A stretch of DNA of 64,000 nucleotides, from positions 20,894 through 84,893 of the forward strand of contig JAAVYM010000001.1 of assembly GCA_022791135.1 (NCBI GenBank). Direction: 5' to 3'. Each line of letters begins with the position of its first letter. Positions within the stretch are counted from its first letter, which is position 1. Positions 25,987-35,690 of this stretch are shown in pieces. Origin of the DNA: Oscillibacter sp. GTDB taxonomy: Bacteria; Bacillota; Clostridia; Oscillospirales; Oscillospiraceae. The notes beneath the pieces were generated by a model. It was not told the DNA's origin. It did not search any database and worked only from the letters and a program-made list of their open reading frames with translations. The translations under genes and the position numbers were made by a program.

Positions 25987-27279
25987 TCAGGCCGCGGCCT
26001 CTTGGGTCAGGGTGGCCCAGTCCAGATTGTCCCAATCGGGAGTGGGGGCGGGCTTGCTGGCGTCGGCCCAGTAGAAGCCCAGGTTGGTCATGATGTTGGT
26101 CCACTCGCTGGAGTGAGCGGCCACATACTCGGCGTAGGTCATGTTGGCGCCCTCTACCTGGCTCAGGGCGAAGTTCTTCAGCGTGTAGATGCTGGGGACT
26201 CCGCCGGGATAGAGGATGTCGGCGGCCTCGGTGTTGCAGGGATAGGAGTCGAATTCCTCGCCCCAGGCGGCCTGCACGTCGGCGGAGCCGAACCACTCGG
26301 CAAACGCCTTCACCGCTTCGGTCTCCTCTTCGGAGCGGCCGGCCTTATCCAGGATGCCGATGTACTCGGCAATGTAGTAGGTGCCGTCGGCAATATCCAC
26401 CAGCGCCCAGTTCTCCGGCTCCATGGTGCCCGTCAGGGGCTTGTCGGAGCTTTCCGCCGCGGCGTCGATCTTGCCGTACAGGGAGGAGGAGTAGAAGGTG
26501 GAGACCTGGACGTCGCCCTTGTTGAGAGGATCGAAGCCGTACTTATAGTCGTCGCCGCCGCTCTTACCCTCGGCGCAGTACTTCCACAGGGTCTTCCAGC
26601 CGTCTACGCTGATGCCGCCCGCCGGGGAGGAGGGGTCGACAAAGGCATAGAGCATGGCGGAGTTGATGTTGGCGTTGGTGGTGCCGCCCACTTTGTTCTG
26701 ACGGTACCAGGTGTAGCCGCAGTCTACAATGTCGGCCCAGTGGTCAAACTTCAGCTCCGCGCCATTGGTGCCCAGCTCGTCGTTGCGGTAGAGCATCAGG
26801 ACGTTTTGGATGACCAGACCGTAAGCCTGACCGGGATAGACGTATTCACCCACATCGCCAGACCAGGAGGGCGTCCAGTCCACCAGCTTCAGGTTTTCAT
26901 ACTGACCGTTGATGACCTGGCTCCAGCGGGTTTCGTTCAGGCCGAAGAGGATATCGCCGTCCTTGTTCTCGTTGGCGGCCTGGATGGCGGCCGTGTCGCC
27001 GGAGATGACGCTGTTGTCGTCAATGCTGATGGTGAAGCCCGCGTCCTTGGCCTCGTTGATCAGCCAGGTGGTGCGCTCGGTGGAGTTGGAGTTGGAGTAG
27101 ATGCGGATCGTGTAGCCGGAGTAGTCCTTGTCCTCGCCGCCGCTGTCGGCGGGAGTCGTGGAGTCGCTGGGTTGCTGGCTGTCCGCGGGCGGCTGCTCGC
27201 CGCCGCCGTCCTTGCCGCCGCAGGCGGCAAGGGAAAGAACCATGGCCAAGGCCAGCAGAGTCGCAAGAATCTTTTTCAT
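25987..27279 (-). CDS. ABC transporter extracellular solute-binding lipoprotein
   Basis: A 430-aa lipoprotein. The signal peptide is MKKILATLLALAMVLSLAACGG (lipobox LAAC, Cys 20), followed by a disordered Pro/Ser/Asp linker to about residue 52. The mature part is a class-II periplasmic binding fold similar to FbpA/AfuA (TIRIYSNSNSTERTTWLINEAKDAG, GQAYGLVIQNVLMLYRNDELG). ATG 27279 has AAGGAG 8 bases upstream. Its operon encodes the ATPase and fused permease; the two-component genes upstream probably control it. The ligand might be iron, a phosphosugar or another anion. Confidence 0.9.
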   Translation of the reverse strand: MKKILATLLALAMVLSLAACGGKDGGGEQPPADSQQPSDSTTPADSGGEDKDYSGYTIRIYSNSNSTERTTWLINEAKDAGFTISIDDNSVISGDTAAIQAANENKDGDILFGLNETRWSQVINGQYENLKLVDWTPSWSGDVGEYVYPGQAYGLVIQNVLMLYRNDELGTNGAELKFDHWADIVDCGYTWYRQNKVGGTTNANINSAMLYAFVDPSSPAGGISVDGWKTLWKYCAEGKSGGDDYKYGFDPLNKGDVQVSTFYSSSLYGKIDAAAESSDKPLTGTMEPENWALVDIADGTYYIAEYIGILDKAGRSEEETEAVKAFAEWFGSADVQAAWGEEFDSYPCNTEAADILYPGGVPSIYTLKNFALSQVEGANMTYAEYVAAHSSEWTNIMTNLGFYWADASKPAPTPDWDNLDWATLTQEAAA

Positions 27280-27405
27280 TTCATCGTCTCCTTGTCTAAA
27301 AATCTGCGGGGAAACCAATGCTTCCATGGTTATAGTATACAAGGAGAGCGGGCGGAAAAAAACCGGGCAGAACTGCGATTGTTCGGCCAATCCTGTCGAA
27401 AAGAC

Positions 27406-27435
27406 AGCGGCTGCCAAAAGACAGCCGCCGTTTTT
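27406..27435 (-). terminator. Hairpin terminator after the response regulator
   Basis: On the minus strand GCGGCTG (27421-27427) pairs with CAGCCGC (27406-27412) and is followed by TGTCTTTTC. It lies just after the response-regulator stop and upstream of the importer genes, which therefore need their own, probably activated, promoter. Confidence 0.55.
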
Positions 27436-27443
27436 GTATATTT

Positions 27444-28199
27444 TTACAGCTCCGTCCGGCAGCGATCCTGGTACTCCGAGGGGGACATACCCACGAGTTT
27501 TTTAAACGTACTGCCGAAATAGGTTACATCCCGATAACCGACCGCGCCGGCGACCTCGTAGACCTTCCGGCGGCAGTCCTTTAAAAGCTCCATGGCCTGG
27601 TGGATCCGGTACTGTGTCAGGTAATTGATGACGGTGTAGCCGGTCTCCCTTTTGAAGACGTGGCTCAGGTGGCCCTCGCTGACCTGAAGGTGCTGGGCAA
27701 TGGTGGTGATGCTGATGTTCTCGTCGGCATAGTGCCCGGCGATGTACTGGAGGGCCTGAAGGACGTACTTGCTTTTGTCCCCCTTGCTCAGGGGCATCAC
27801 GTCCGCCGGGGCCAGGGAGGTTAGCTCCCGCTCTTTTTGGCGGACCTTATCGATGGCGGCGATCAACTCCTCATTCCGGAAGGGCTTGAGCAGGTAATCG
27901 TCTGCCCCCAGCTTCAGGGCGCTTCGGGCGTAGGTAAAATCGCTGTAGGCGGTAAGGAGAATGACGTGGGCCTTACAGCCTTGAGCGCGCAGCTCCGTCA
28001 GCATCTCGATGCCGTCCAGCCGGGGCATGCGCACATCGGTGATGATCAGGTTGGGGCTGTACTGCTCCACGGCGGCCAGGCCCTCTTCTCCGTTGGAGGC
28101 CTCCCCCACCAGGACGCAGCCCCGGGCTGCCCAGTCCATGCCCAGCTGTATCCCCCGGCGAACGACCGCCTCATCGTCAACGACCAGAACCTTCAGCAT
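27444..28199 (-). CDS. YesN-type response regulator (receiver + AraC HTH)
   Basis: A 251-aa protein. The receiver domain (1-120) has the acidic pair VVDDE at 9-10, phospho-acceptor Asp55 in IITDVRMPR, and Lys in DDYLLKPF. The AraC/XylS DNA-binding domain (about 150-250) has two HTHs: ISITTIAQHLQVSEGHLSHVFKRETG and VYEVAGAVGYRDVTYFGSTFKK. It overlaps the kinase gene by 23 bases. The likely target is the FbpABC-like importer operon directly downstream, whose promoter region near 27330-27350 has a good -10 (TATACT) but a poor -35, as expected of an activated promoter. Confidence 0.93.
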   Translation of the reverse strand: MLKVLVVDDEAVVRRGIQLGMDWAARGCVLVGEASNGEEGLAAVEQYSPNLIITDVRMPRLDGIEMLTELRAQGCKAHVILLTAYSDFTYARSALKLGADDYLLKPFRNEELIAAIDKVRQKERELTSLAPADVMPLSKGDKSKYVLQALQYIAGHYADENISITTIAQHLQVSEGHLSHVFKRETGYTVINYLTQYRIHQAMELLKDCRRKVYEVAGAVGYRDVTYFGSTFKKLVGMSPSEYQDRCRTEL

Positions 28200-29883
28200 A
28201 GAAATCCTCCTTTCGCCCCATGGGCAGGCGCAGCCGGACCTGGCTTCCCTCCCCAGACAGGACCGCGGCGGAAAGGCCGTAACCCGGGCCGTAGTGCAGG
28301 CGGATGATGCTGTCGACGTTGAAAAGCCCCAGGTGCCCGCCGGGGGCCTGCTTGTCCGGGCAGTTGACCGCGTCCAGAATTTCCCGGGGAATGCCGGGGC
28401 CGTTGTCGGAAACGGTCAAAATCAGGTCCCCGTCCGCCTCCTCTGCCCAGAGCTTGATATAGCCCTCCTCCAAATCGGCCACGCCGTGAAGGATGGCATT
28501 TTCCACCAAGGGTTGGAGGGCCAGCTTGGGAACCAGACAACTGCGGTAGCGCTCCTGCACGTCGATTTCGCAGGTGAAACGGTCCCCAAAGCGGATGGAT
28601 TGGATGGACAGATACCGCTCCACCAGATCCAGTTCCCGGTCCAGGGTGACGATTTCGTTCCCGGAAATGGCGGCCCGCAGAATGGCGGCGAGGTTGGTGG
28701 CCAGATCCGCCACCTGGGGGACGTGGTGAGCTACGCCCAGCCATTTCACGGTATCCAGGGTGTTGTAGAGGAAATGGGGATTCAGCTGAGCCTGCATCAT
28801 GCGGAGCTTGGTTTCATTCAGCTCCCGCTGACGGCGGAGATTCCGCTCCAGATTGGCCCGATACTCTTCCGTCATACGGTTAAAGCTTCCCGCCAGGCGG
28901 CCCAGCTCATCTTCCCGCCCGGTCTCCAGGCGGACGTCCAGCCGGCCCCGTTCCACCTCACCCATGGCCTGGTCCAGCTGGTGAACGGGCTGGGAGAGGT
29001 AACGGCTGAGAAGCCAGGTGCACAGCAGACTCAAAAGCACGCACAGCGTGCCCACAAAGGCGCTGACAACATAGATGGCGTCCATGACCCGGCCGGTGAA
29101 GGTCCGGGGCTGTTGAAGAATCAAGGTAAAGCCCGTAGCCTCGTGCCGGGCGGCATAGAAGCGGTACTCCCCGTCTGCCCCAGTAAGAGGCGCGCCGGAG
29201 AGAAGCTGGGTGCGGAGGGCGCTCACCGTCTCGGCAGCCTGCGCTGGGCGGGAGTAATACACCGTCCGCCATTGCCGGTCCAGCAGCAGCACCTCGCATG
29301 TGGCGTTGTACCGTTCGCCGAAGAGACGGAGGAAACCAGTTTGGTCCATAGAGGCGGTAATATAACCCAGCAGCTCGCCCCCGTGCCCCCGGACGGCCCG
29401 GGCGGCAGAAAGGCCCCCGTCGGGTTCGGAACGGAAGATGAGTCCCGGTTCCCCGCCGGCAGCGAGAAGCAGCCCCCAATGGGTGTCCATCGCCTGAGCG
29501 GGCAGGGCCGCGCCGGTGGTGTAGCAGCAGAGTCCGCTGCTATCGGCAATGTCGAAGCGCATATAGTCCCGTAGCGGTTCCGTGGTCCGGTAGAGGACCT
29601 GATAGAGCGTCCTGGAGCCGCCTCCACCCCTGTGGAAGGCACTGTGAACCACTGTGCTGCCGGCCAGATCTTCCGTTATGCGGCCGCAGGCGGCGCACAG
29701 CTCGTCCAGAGCGGACTCCAGGTCCTCTAATTGCAGCTCTGCCTGGCGGGCCAGCCCGCTTTCGGTCCGCTGCACCTGAAGGCGGAGCATCAGCGCTCCG
29801 CCCAGCAGCAGGGGGGCCAGGGCTGTAAGCAGCATAGCGGCAAACATCCGGTTGCGGAAGGAGCCGCGAAGCCATTTCCTCAT
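28177..29883 (-). CDS. YesM-type sensor histidine kinase
   Basis: A 568-aa membrane kinase. The first helix is at about 12-34. A roughly 230-residue extracellular Cache-like sensor and a second helix (about 270-293) follow, then HAMP (about 294-345), a His_kinase domain with phospho-His near residue 370 in NPHFLYNTLD, and an ATPase domain with VENAILHGV (N box) and SDNGPGIP (G1). The gene for a binding lipoprotein ends one base before this start, suggesting the lipoprotein presents the ligand to the extracellular domain. Confidence 0.93.
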   Translation of the reverse strand: MRKWLRGSFRNRMFAAMLLTALAPLLLGGALMLRLQVQRTESGLARQAELQLEDLESALDELCAACGRITEDLAGSTVVHSAFHRGGGGSRTLYQVLYRTTEPLRDYMRFDIADSSGLCCYTTGAALPAQAMDTHWGLLLAAGGEPGLIFRSEPDGGLSAARAVRGHGGELLGYITASMDQTGFLRLFGERYNATCEVLLLDRQWRTVYYSRPAQAAETVSALRTQLLSGAPLTGADGEYRFYAARHEATGFTLILQQPRTFTGRVMDAIYVVSAFVGTLCVLLSLLCTWLLSRYLSQPVHQLDQAMGEVERGRLDVRLETGREDELGRLAGSFNRMTEEYRANLERNLRRQRELNETKLRMMQAQLNPHFLYNTLDTVKWLGVAHHVPQVADLATNLAAILRAAISGNEIVTLDRELDLVERYLSIQSIRFGDRFTCEIDVQERYRSCLVPKLALQPLVENAILHGVADLEEGYIKLWAEEADGDLILTVSDNGPGIPREILDAVNCPDKQAPGGHLGLFNVDSIIRLHYGPGYGLSAAVLSGEGSQVRLRLPMGRKEDFYAEGSGR

Positions 29884-29884
29884 C

Positions 29885-30880
29885 CTATGCCTCCCCTTGT
29901 TCTATCAGAGCCTGCCATTGCTCCAGTAGGGACTCCCGATGGATTCCGGCCCAGGTCGCGTCGTAATCAAAGGAGAGAAACGCCGTCTCCTCCCGCTGCA
30001 GATCCGCCCGTACCGAGCGGCGGAAGCAATGTTCCCCCAAATAGCGCTGGACGTCCTTGCTCAAGGCAAAGTCGATGAAGCGCCGGGCGTTGGCCCCATG
30101 GGCGCAGCCGGAGATCACAGCCATGCCGTCCGGCAGGGTACAGGTTCCCTCCTTGGGGCAAAGAAGGGCCACGTCCCGCCCGTCCTCAATGGCCTGGAGG
30201 GCGATGTCTTCGGGGATTACGCCAATGTAGCACGAGCCGCCGGCTATAGCTTGGGCCACCTGGATGGGGGTTTCCAAAGTCCGGCCCTCTAAATTCTGGG
30301 CGAAGGAGGCGAGGAGAGTCCCATCCTCCTCCGGCAGGACCTGGAGCAGGGCGGCCAGGGCAGTGTAGCTGGAGCTGGAAAGGGAGGGAGAGGCAAAGGC
30401 GATTTTTCCCTGCCAGGCGGGGTCCAAAAGACTCCGCCAGCTGTCCGGCGGATTCGAGCGGATGAGTACCGGGTTGTAAACCAACACCACCGGGAGGGAG
30501 GAGAAGGCCGTCCAAGTCCCGTCCGGGCAACGGAAGGCAGGGGAAAGCTCCTCCTGAAGGGGGCTGACATAGGGTTCAAAGAGGCAGGAGAAGGCCTGGA
30601 GGGTGTCCACTCCGCCGCCGAGGAACAAATCGCAGACGGGGTCCTCTGCCTCCTCCGCGGCGCGACTCAGCAGGGCACCGCTGCCGCCGGTCTCCACCTG
30701 GACCCAGACGCCAGTCCGTTCCTCGAACTCCTTGACCAAGGGGCTGTAGACCTCCTCCCTATGGGAGGTGTAAATTATCAAGCGGTCCGCCTCCGCCGGG
30801 GCGAAAGGGAGCGGGGCGGAAGTCTGGCCGCAGGCGGTCAGAAGCAGCACGAGGGCGCAGAGGCCCCAGAGCCGGCGCAT
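29885..30880 (-). CDS. Solute-binding lipoprotein of a three-component sensor
   Basis: A 331-aa FbpA/PgtC-like binding protein. Signal peptide MRRLWGLCALVLLLTACG with the lipobox Cys at 17. The mature start RLIIYTSHREEVYSPLVKEFEERTG is typical of iron or phosphosugar-binding FbpA-type proteins; later parts include DLFLGGGVDTLQAF and FVQNL-like helices. It is cotranscribed with the histidine kinase and response regulator rather than with the permease. That resembles PgtC with PgtB/PgtA and the XylFII-LytS-YesN systems, in which a binding protein acts as sensor subunit. The sensing role is inferred from gene order. Confidence 0.87.
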   Translation of the reverse strand: MRRLWGLCALVLLLTACGQTSAPLPFAPAEADRLIIYTSHREEVYSPLVKEFEERTGVWVQVETGGSGALLSRAAEEAEDPVCDLFLGGGVDTLQAFSCLFEPYVSPLQEELSPAFRCPDGTWTAFSSLPVVLVYNPVLIRSNPPDSWRSLLDPAWQGKIAFASPSLSSSSYTALAALLQVLPEEDGTLLASFAQNLEGRTLETPIQVAQAIAGGSCYIGVIPEDIALQAIEDGRDVALLCPKEGTCTLPDGMAVISGCAHGANARRFIDFALSKDVQRYLGEHCFRRSVRADLQREETAFLSFDYDATWAGIHRESLLEQWQALIEQGEA

Positions 30881-30908
30881 ACTGGACTCCCCCCTTCCCG
30901 TTTTTTAC

Positions 30909-30938
30909 ATTTTATCACAAGATTTGCCCAGATTGCAA
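30909..30938 (-). promoter_or_regulatory. Promoter of the lipoprotein-kinase-regulator operon
   Basis: Minus strand: -35 TTGCAA (30933-30938), 18-base spacer, -10 TAAAAT (30909-30914), ending 28 bases before the lipoprotein start, with GGGGGGAG in between. Confidence 0.6.
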
Positions 30939-30959
30939 GGGCGGAAACGCCGCGCCCCG

Positions 30960-31071
30960 GAATAAGACGGCGCCCCAAGCCGTCCGGCTGCCACGGGGAG
31001 GTCCATTGACAGCGGGGAGACTGGGGCGCCGGGCGCTTCTTTCCGGAAGGAGGCGGCACGCCGTCTCCTTC
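30960..31071 (-). terminator. Two hairpins downstream of gdhA
   Basis: Near the stop, 31046-31057 and 31060-31071 form a 12-bp hairpin with one mismatch but no U-tract. Further on, CGGCGCCCCA and TGGGGCGCCG (31022-31031 with 30968-30977) pair across a 44-base loop and are followed on the minus strand by TCTTATT. The pair probably ends the gdhA transcript. Confidence 0.45.
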
Positions 31072-31085
31072 GAGGAAGAGCATGT

Positions 31086-32594
<1,509 letters not shown>

Positions 32595-32643
32595 CTAAAA
32601 TGCAAATCAAAATCATAGTTTTTTTCACGCATTTATCACAAAA

Positions 32644-32671
32644 ATGGGCCGCCCCTTGAGGGGTGGCCCAT
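32644..32671 (-). terminator. Rho-independent terminator of the cell-wall hydrolase gene
   Basis: ATGGGCCGCCCC (32644-32655), loop TTGA, GGGGTGGCCCAT (32660-32671); 12 bp with one wobble pair. On the minus strand it is followed by TTTTTGTG. Confidence 0.85.
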
Positions 32672-32739
32672 ATCGATGGACTTTTCTAATGAATTTGTCC
32701 ACTAAGGAAGGACGCGCGGGAATTCGGACCAGACGCTGC

Positions 32740-33522
32740 TCAGGCATAAAAGCGGTGACAGCCGATAGTTTGGCGGTAGGTCCGGCTGGAATCAATCCAA
32801 CTTCCCTGAGACAGAGCGGGGGCAAAGAAATAGAGGGACTCGCCTGCGGTGTTTTCCCCCTCTAGTACCCGGCGGGCCGCCTCCTGAGACAACTCCGAGG
32901 GTTCCTGGGTGAGGCTGCCGTTGGAGACCGGTTCGAACTGGACGCCGTGTTCCTGATCGAAAATGACCTCTGGGATGCTGTCCGGAAAGTCCGAACTGGC
33001 GACCCGGTTCAGCACCACGTTGCCCACGGCGATCTGTCCCTCCAGGGTCTCGCCGCCGCTCTCGGCGTGGATGATTCGGGACAACCAGAAATAGTCGACG
33101 GCATTGTGCTCCGCCCCGGGGGAGGTCACTGCTGCCCCGTCCAACCAAGGATCCCACTGGACGCTGCCGCCCAAGGCCTCTGCCGTCAGGCGGAGGGGGA
33201 CGTAGGTCCGGCCCTCCACCATGTCTACCGTGCAGGCGTGGCGCTGGCCGTTTACGGTCAGGATATTTGCATCTGGGTCCGCCGAAAGGGACATTTCGTC
33301 CGAGACGGCCCGAGCCGCTCCGGCGGCGCTGTCCCACCAAAGGCTCCAGCCCCCCAGGGACTCCAGCAGCTCCCGCAAGGGCACATAGGCGGTCCCTTCT
33401 CTTACATAGGCGGCGCTTTCCAGTGTTTGGCCGTCCACCTGGACGATGACAGGACGAGCCGCCTTTGCCGGAAGGGAGAGGGCGGCGGCGGCCAACAGCC
33501 CGCATAAAAGCTTACGCTTCAT
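32740..33522 (-). CDS. Exported cell-wall hydrolase (SleB/CwlJ-like) with copper-amine-oxidase N-domain
   Basis: A 260-aa secreted protein. The signal peptide MKRKLLCGLLAAAALSLPAKA is followed by a stalk domain of the Cu-amine-oxidase-N type, in two units each with TYVPLR (VREGTAYVPLRELLESLGG and VEGRTYVPLRLTAEALGG). The C-terminal Hydrolase_2 domain (about 135-260) contains WLSRIIHAESGGETLEGQIAVGNVVLNRV with the catalytic-type Glu, and ends in FFAPALSQ and CHRFYA. SleB-type enzymes degrade spore-cortex or vegetative peptidoglycan. ATG 33522 follows AAAGGAAA, with a promoter TTGCTT-17-TATCCT (33576-33604). Confidence 0.9.
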   Translation of the reverse strand: MKRKLLCGLLAAAALSLPAKAARPVIVQVDGQTLESAAYVREGTAYVPLRELLESLGGWSLWWDSAAGAARAVSDEMSLSADPDANILTVNGQRHACTVDMVEGRTYVPLRLTAEALGGSVQWDPWLDGAAVTSPGAEHNAVDYFWLSRIIHAESGGETLEGQIAVGNVVLNRVASSDFPDSIPEVIFDQEHGVQFEPVSNGSLTQEPSELSQEAARRVLEGENTAGESLYFFAPALSQGSWIDSSRTYRQTIGCHRFYA

Positions 33523-33575
33523 ATCGTTTCCTTTCCTGTGTGGATTTCCGGGTTTTGTGCTGGATTTCACAGTTT

Positions 33576-33604
33576 AGGATACCGAAAAATGAGGCCGGAA
33601 GCAA
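33576..33604 (-). promoter_or_regulatory. Promoter of the cell-wall hydrolase gene
   Basis: Minus strand: -35 TTGCTT (33599-33604), 17-base spacer, -10 TATCCT (33576-33581), 54 bases before the ATG. Confidence 0.55.
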
Positions 33605-33652
33605 GGCTTAAAATCTGGCAGGGAAGGGAGAAGATGGAAAGACGCTCCGCCG

Positions 33653-34213
33653 TCAGAGACGGGGGAACTGCCGGCGGACCGCAGTGCTGCGCCGGAGGGC
33701 CATCGCCAACAGGGTGGATGCCGCCGCGCCGAACACGGCCTGAACCAGGTTGCTGGGGATTCCGGCTGCGCTGCCTGCCAGGCACAGCGGCAGGGCTGCG
33801 CCGCTGGAGAGGGAGACCAGCAGCGCGTCGAACAGCCAATAGCCCGCCACCATGGGAATCTCCGCCGCCGCCGCACAGAGGATCAATCCCCGCTTTCCCA
33901 GGGCCTGATACAGCCCCGCTGCCGTGACGGCCATCAGCGCTTTGATGATCAGCGTGGCGGGAACATAGGCGGCGTAGCCGGACAGCAGGTCCGCCATGGC
34001 GGGGCCAATCCCGCCGGCCACGGCGCCATATGCCGGGCCCAGCAGCCAGGCCCCCAGAATGACCACGGCGTCGCCTAAATTTAAATAGCCGCCGGTGGGA
34101 GAGGGGACTTGCAGGGCCAGTGTCCCCGCGCAGCTCAGGGCGGCAAACAGCCCCGTTAGGGCCAGCGCTTTGGCAGGCGCCTGACTGGTAAGCGTCTCGT
34201 GTGTGTTCTCCAT
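33653..34213 (-). CDS. ECF transporter S component (vitamin-specific subunit)
   Basis: A 186-aa membrane protein with about six helices. The N-terminal ALTGLFAALSCAGTLALQVPSPTGGYLNLGDAVVILGAWLLGP is typical of energy-coupling-factor S components, which bind a vitamin and dock onto a shared EcfA/A'/T module encoded elsewhere. ATG 34213 has AAAGGAG upstream. It is divergent, over 109 bases, from a MocR/PdxR-type regulator. Pyridoxine-type (vitamin B6) uptake is a reasonable guess from that pairing; the protein sequence alone does not fix the ligand. Confidence 0.85.
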   Translation of the reverse strand: MENTHETLTSQAPAKALALTGLFAALSCAGTLALQVPSPTGGYLNLGDAVVILGAWLLGPAYGAVAGGIGPAMADLLSGYAAYVPATLIIKALMAVTAAGLYQALGKRGLILCAAAAEIPMVAGYWLFDALLVSLSSGAALPLCLAGSAAGIPSNLVQAVFGAAASTLLAMALRRSTAVRRQFPRL

Positions 34214-34242
34214 GATGCTTCGCTCCTTTTCTATGGTGGTTG

Positions 34243-34271
34243 TTGCCATGATATCGCAATTATGATATGAT
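34243..34271 (+). promoter_or_regulatory. Promoter of the MocR regulator, overlapping the divergent S-component promoter
   Basis: -35 TTGCCA (34243-34248), 17 bases, -10 TATGAT (34266-34271). On the minus strand TATCAT (34248-34253) with TTTTCA (34271-34276) at 17-base spacing gives an overlapping divergent promoter, the arrangement expected when one regulator controls both directions. Confidence 0.6.
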
Positions 34272-34322
34272 GAAAATATCCAAAAACTATTTTTTTTATA
34301 AGGTCAGAAGAAAGGAGCATCC

Positions 34323-35690
34323 ATGCTGACATACGATCTGGAGAACCGGGGTGGGCTGCCCCTTTACGAATACCTCTACCGCTGCCTTCGAGACGATATT
34401 TTGAGCGGCGCGGTGGCAGCGGGGACGCGGCTTCCCTCCAAGCGGGCGCTGGCGGAGCATCTGCGGATTTCCATCATCACGGTGGAGGGGGCCTATCAGC
34501 AGTTGGCAGCAGAGGGCTACGTGATCGCTCGGCCCCGGCGGGGCTTTTACGCCGCCCCAGTGGACCACCCCCCTGCCGCCCCAGCTTTGGTGGAGGTCCC
34601 GGCGGAAGAATCATCGCCCCGCTGGCGGCTGGATTTGAAAAGCGGGCGGGTGGACTCGTTCCCCTCCGCCGTCTGGGCCAGGCTGACCCGCCAGGCCCTC
34701 TCCGAGGGGGGGCACCTGCTTCCCACGCCTCACCAGGGCCTTCCCGCCCTGCGGCGGGCCATCGCCGGGGACCTTCGAGACTTTAAGGGCATGGTGGTCT
34801 CCCCGGAGCAGATTGTGGTGGGAGCGGGAGCGGAGTATCTATACCTGCTCCTGGCCCAGCTTCTGGGCCGGGAGCAGGTATTCGCCCTGGAGGACCCCGG
34901 CTATCCGAAAATCCGACAGGTTTACGCTAAATGGGGGGCGGTCTGCCGTCCCATTCCGCTGGACGGCCAGGGCATGGCCCTGGAATCCCTCCGGGCCTCC
35001 GGAGCCGGGGTGGCCCATATCTCCCCCGCGCACCACTACCCCACGGGCATCGTGATGCCCATCCCTCGGCGGCAGGCCCTCCTCCGCTGGGCAGAGGAGG
35101 CAGACGGCTGGATCATCGAGGACGACTATGACAGTGAGTTTCGCTTTACAGGCCGTCCCATTCCAACGTTACAGAGCATTGATGCCCGGGGACGGGTGAT
35201 TTATGTCAACAGCTTTTCCCAGACGATTTCGCCGTCCATGCGGGTGGGCTTTATGGTGCTGCCGCCCCGGCTGCTGGAGCGGTACCGCCGGGAGCTGGGG
35301 TTCTATGCCTCCACCGTCCCGGCCCTGGAGCAGCAGGTGCTGGGCCGCTTTTTGGACGGAGGCTGGTACGAGCAGCACCTCTCCCGGACCCGGAAGAAGT
35401 ACCGCCTCCGGCGAGAGGCGGTTCTGGAGGCGTTTGCCGCCTGCCCCTTCACTGCTGGACTTACTGACCGGGGGGCGGGGCTGCACTTTCTCCTGCGGCT
35501 GAACACAAGGAGCGACGACGAGGCCCTCCGCCGTCGGGCGGAGGGCCTGGGGGTGCGCCTTGGCTTTTTGTCGGAGTATGCCGCCGTGCCGGACCCCGCC
35601 TACGCCCACACGCTGGTGGTGAACTACGCGGGATTGGACGTGGAACGGCTGGGAGAGACGGCGGCGCTGCTGTCGGAGGTCTTCTTCTAG
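34323..35690 (+). CDS. MocR-family regulator (GntR HTH fused to PLP aminotransferase fold) with altered PLP site
   Basis: A 455-aa protein. The GntR winged helix (about 10-76) has GTRLPSKRALAEHLRISIITVEGAYQQLAAEGYV; the type-I aminotransferase-like domain (about 100-455) has GAGAEYLYLLLAQLL, EDPGYPK, and EDDYDSEFRF (PLP-contact Asp). The family lysine that forms the Schiff base lies in a TFSKT context; here the same place reads NSFSQTISPSMRVG with Gln300 (codon 35220-35222). The regulator may thus bind PLP non-covalently or not at all. It is divergent from an ECF S component, suggesting PdxR-like control of vitamin uptake. Confidence 0.9.
   Translation: MLTYDLENRGGLPLYEYLYRCLRDDILSGAVAAGTRLPSKRALAEHLRISIITVEGAYQQLAAEGYVIARPRRGFYAAPVDHPPAAPALVEVPAEESSPRWRLDLKSGRVDSFPSAVWARLTRQALSEGGHLLPTPHQGLPALRRAIAGDLRDFKGMVVSPEQIVVGAGAEYLYLLLAQLLGREQVFALEDPGYPKIRQVYAKWGAVCRPIPLDGQGMALESLRASGAGVAHISPAHHYPTGIVMPIPRRQALLRWAEEADGWIIEDDYDSEFRFTGRPIPTLQSIDARGRVIYVNSFSQTISPSMRVGFMVLPPRLLERYRRELGFYASTVPALEQQVLGRFLDGGWYEQHLSRTRKKYRLRREAVLEAFAACPFTAGLTDRGAGLHFLLRLNTRSDDEALRRRAEGLGVRLGFLSEYAAVPDPAYAHTLVVNYAGLDVERLGETAALLSEVFF

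Noticed and set aside
25886..26296. Upstream extension of the FbpC-like ATPase frame by about 137 residues
   Set aside because: It covers the hairpin and the end of the binding-protein gene and has no ribosome site; ATG 25885 matches the family start.
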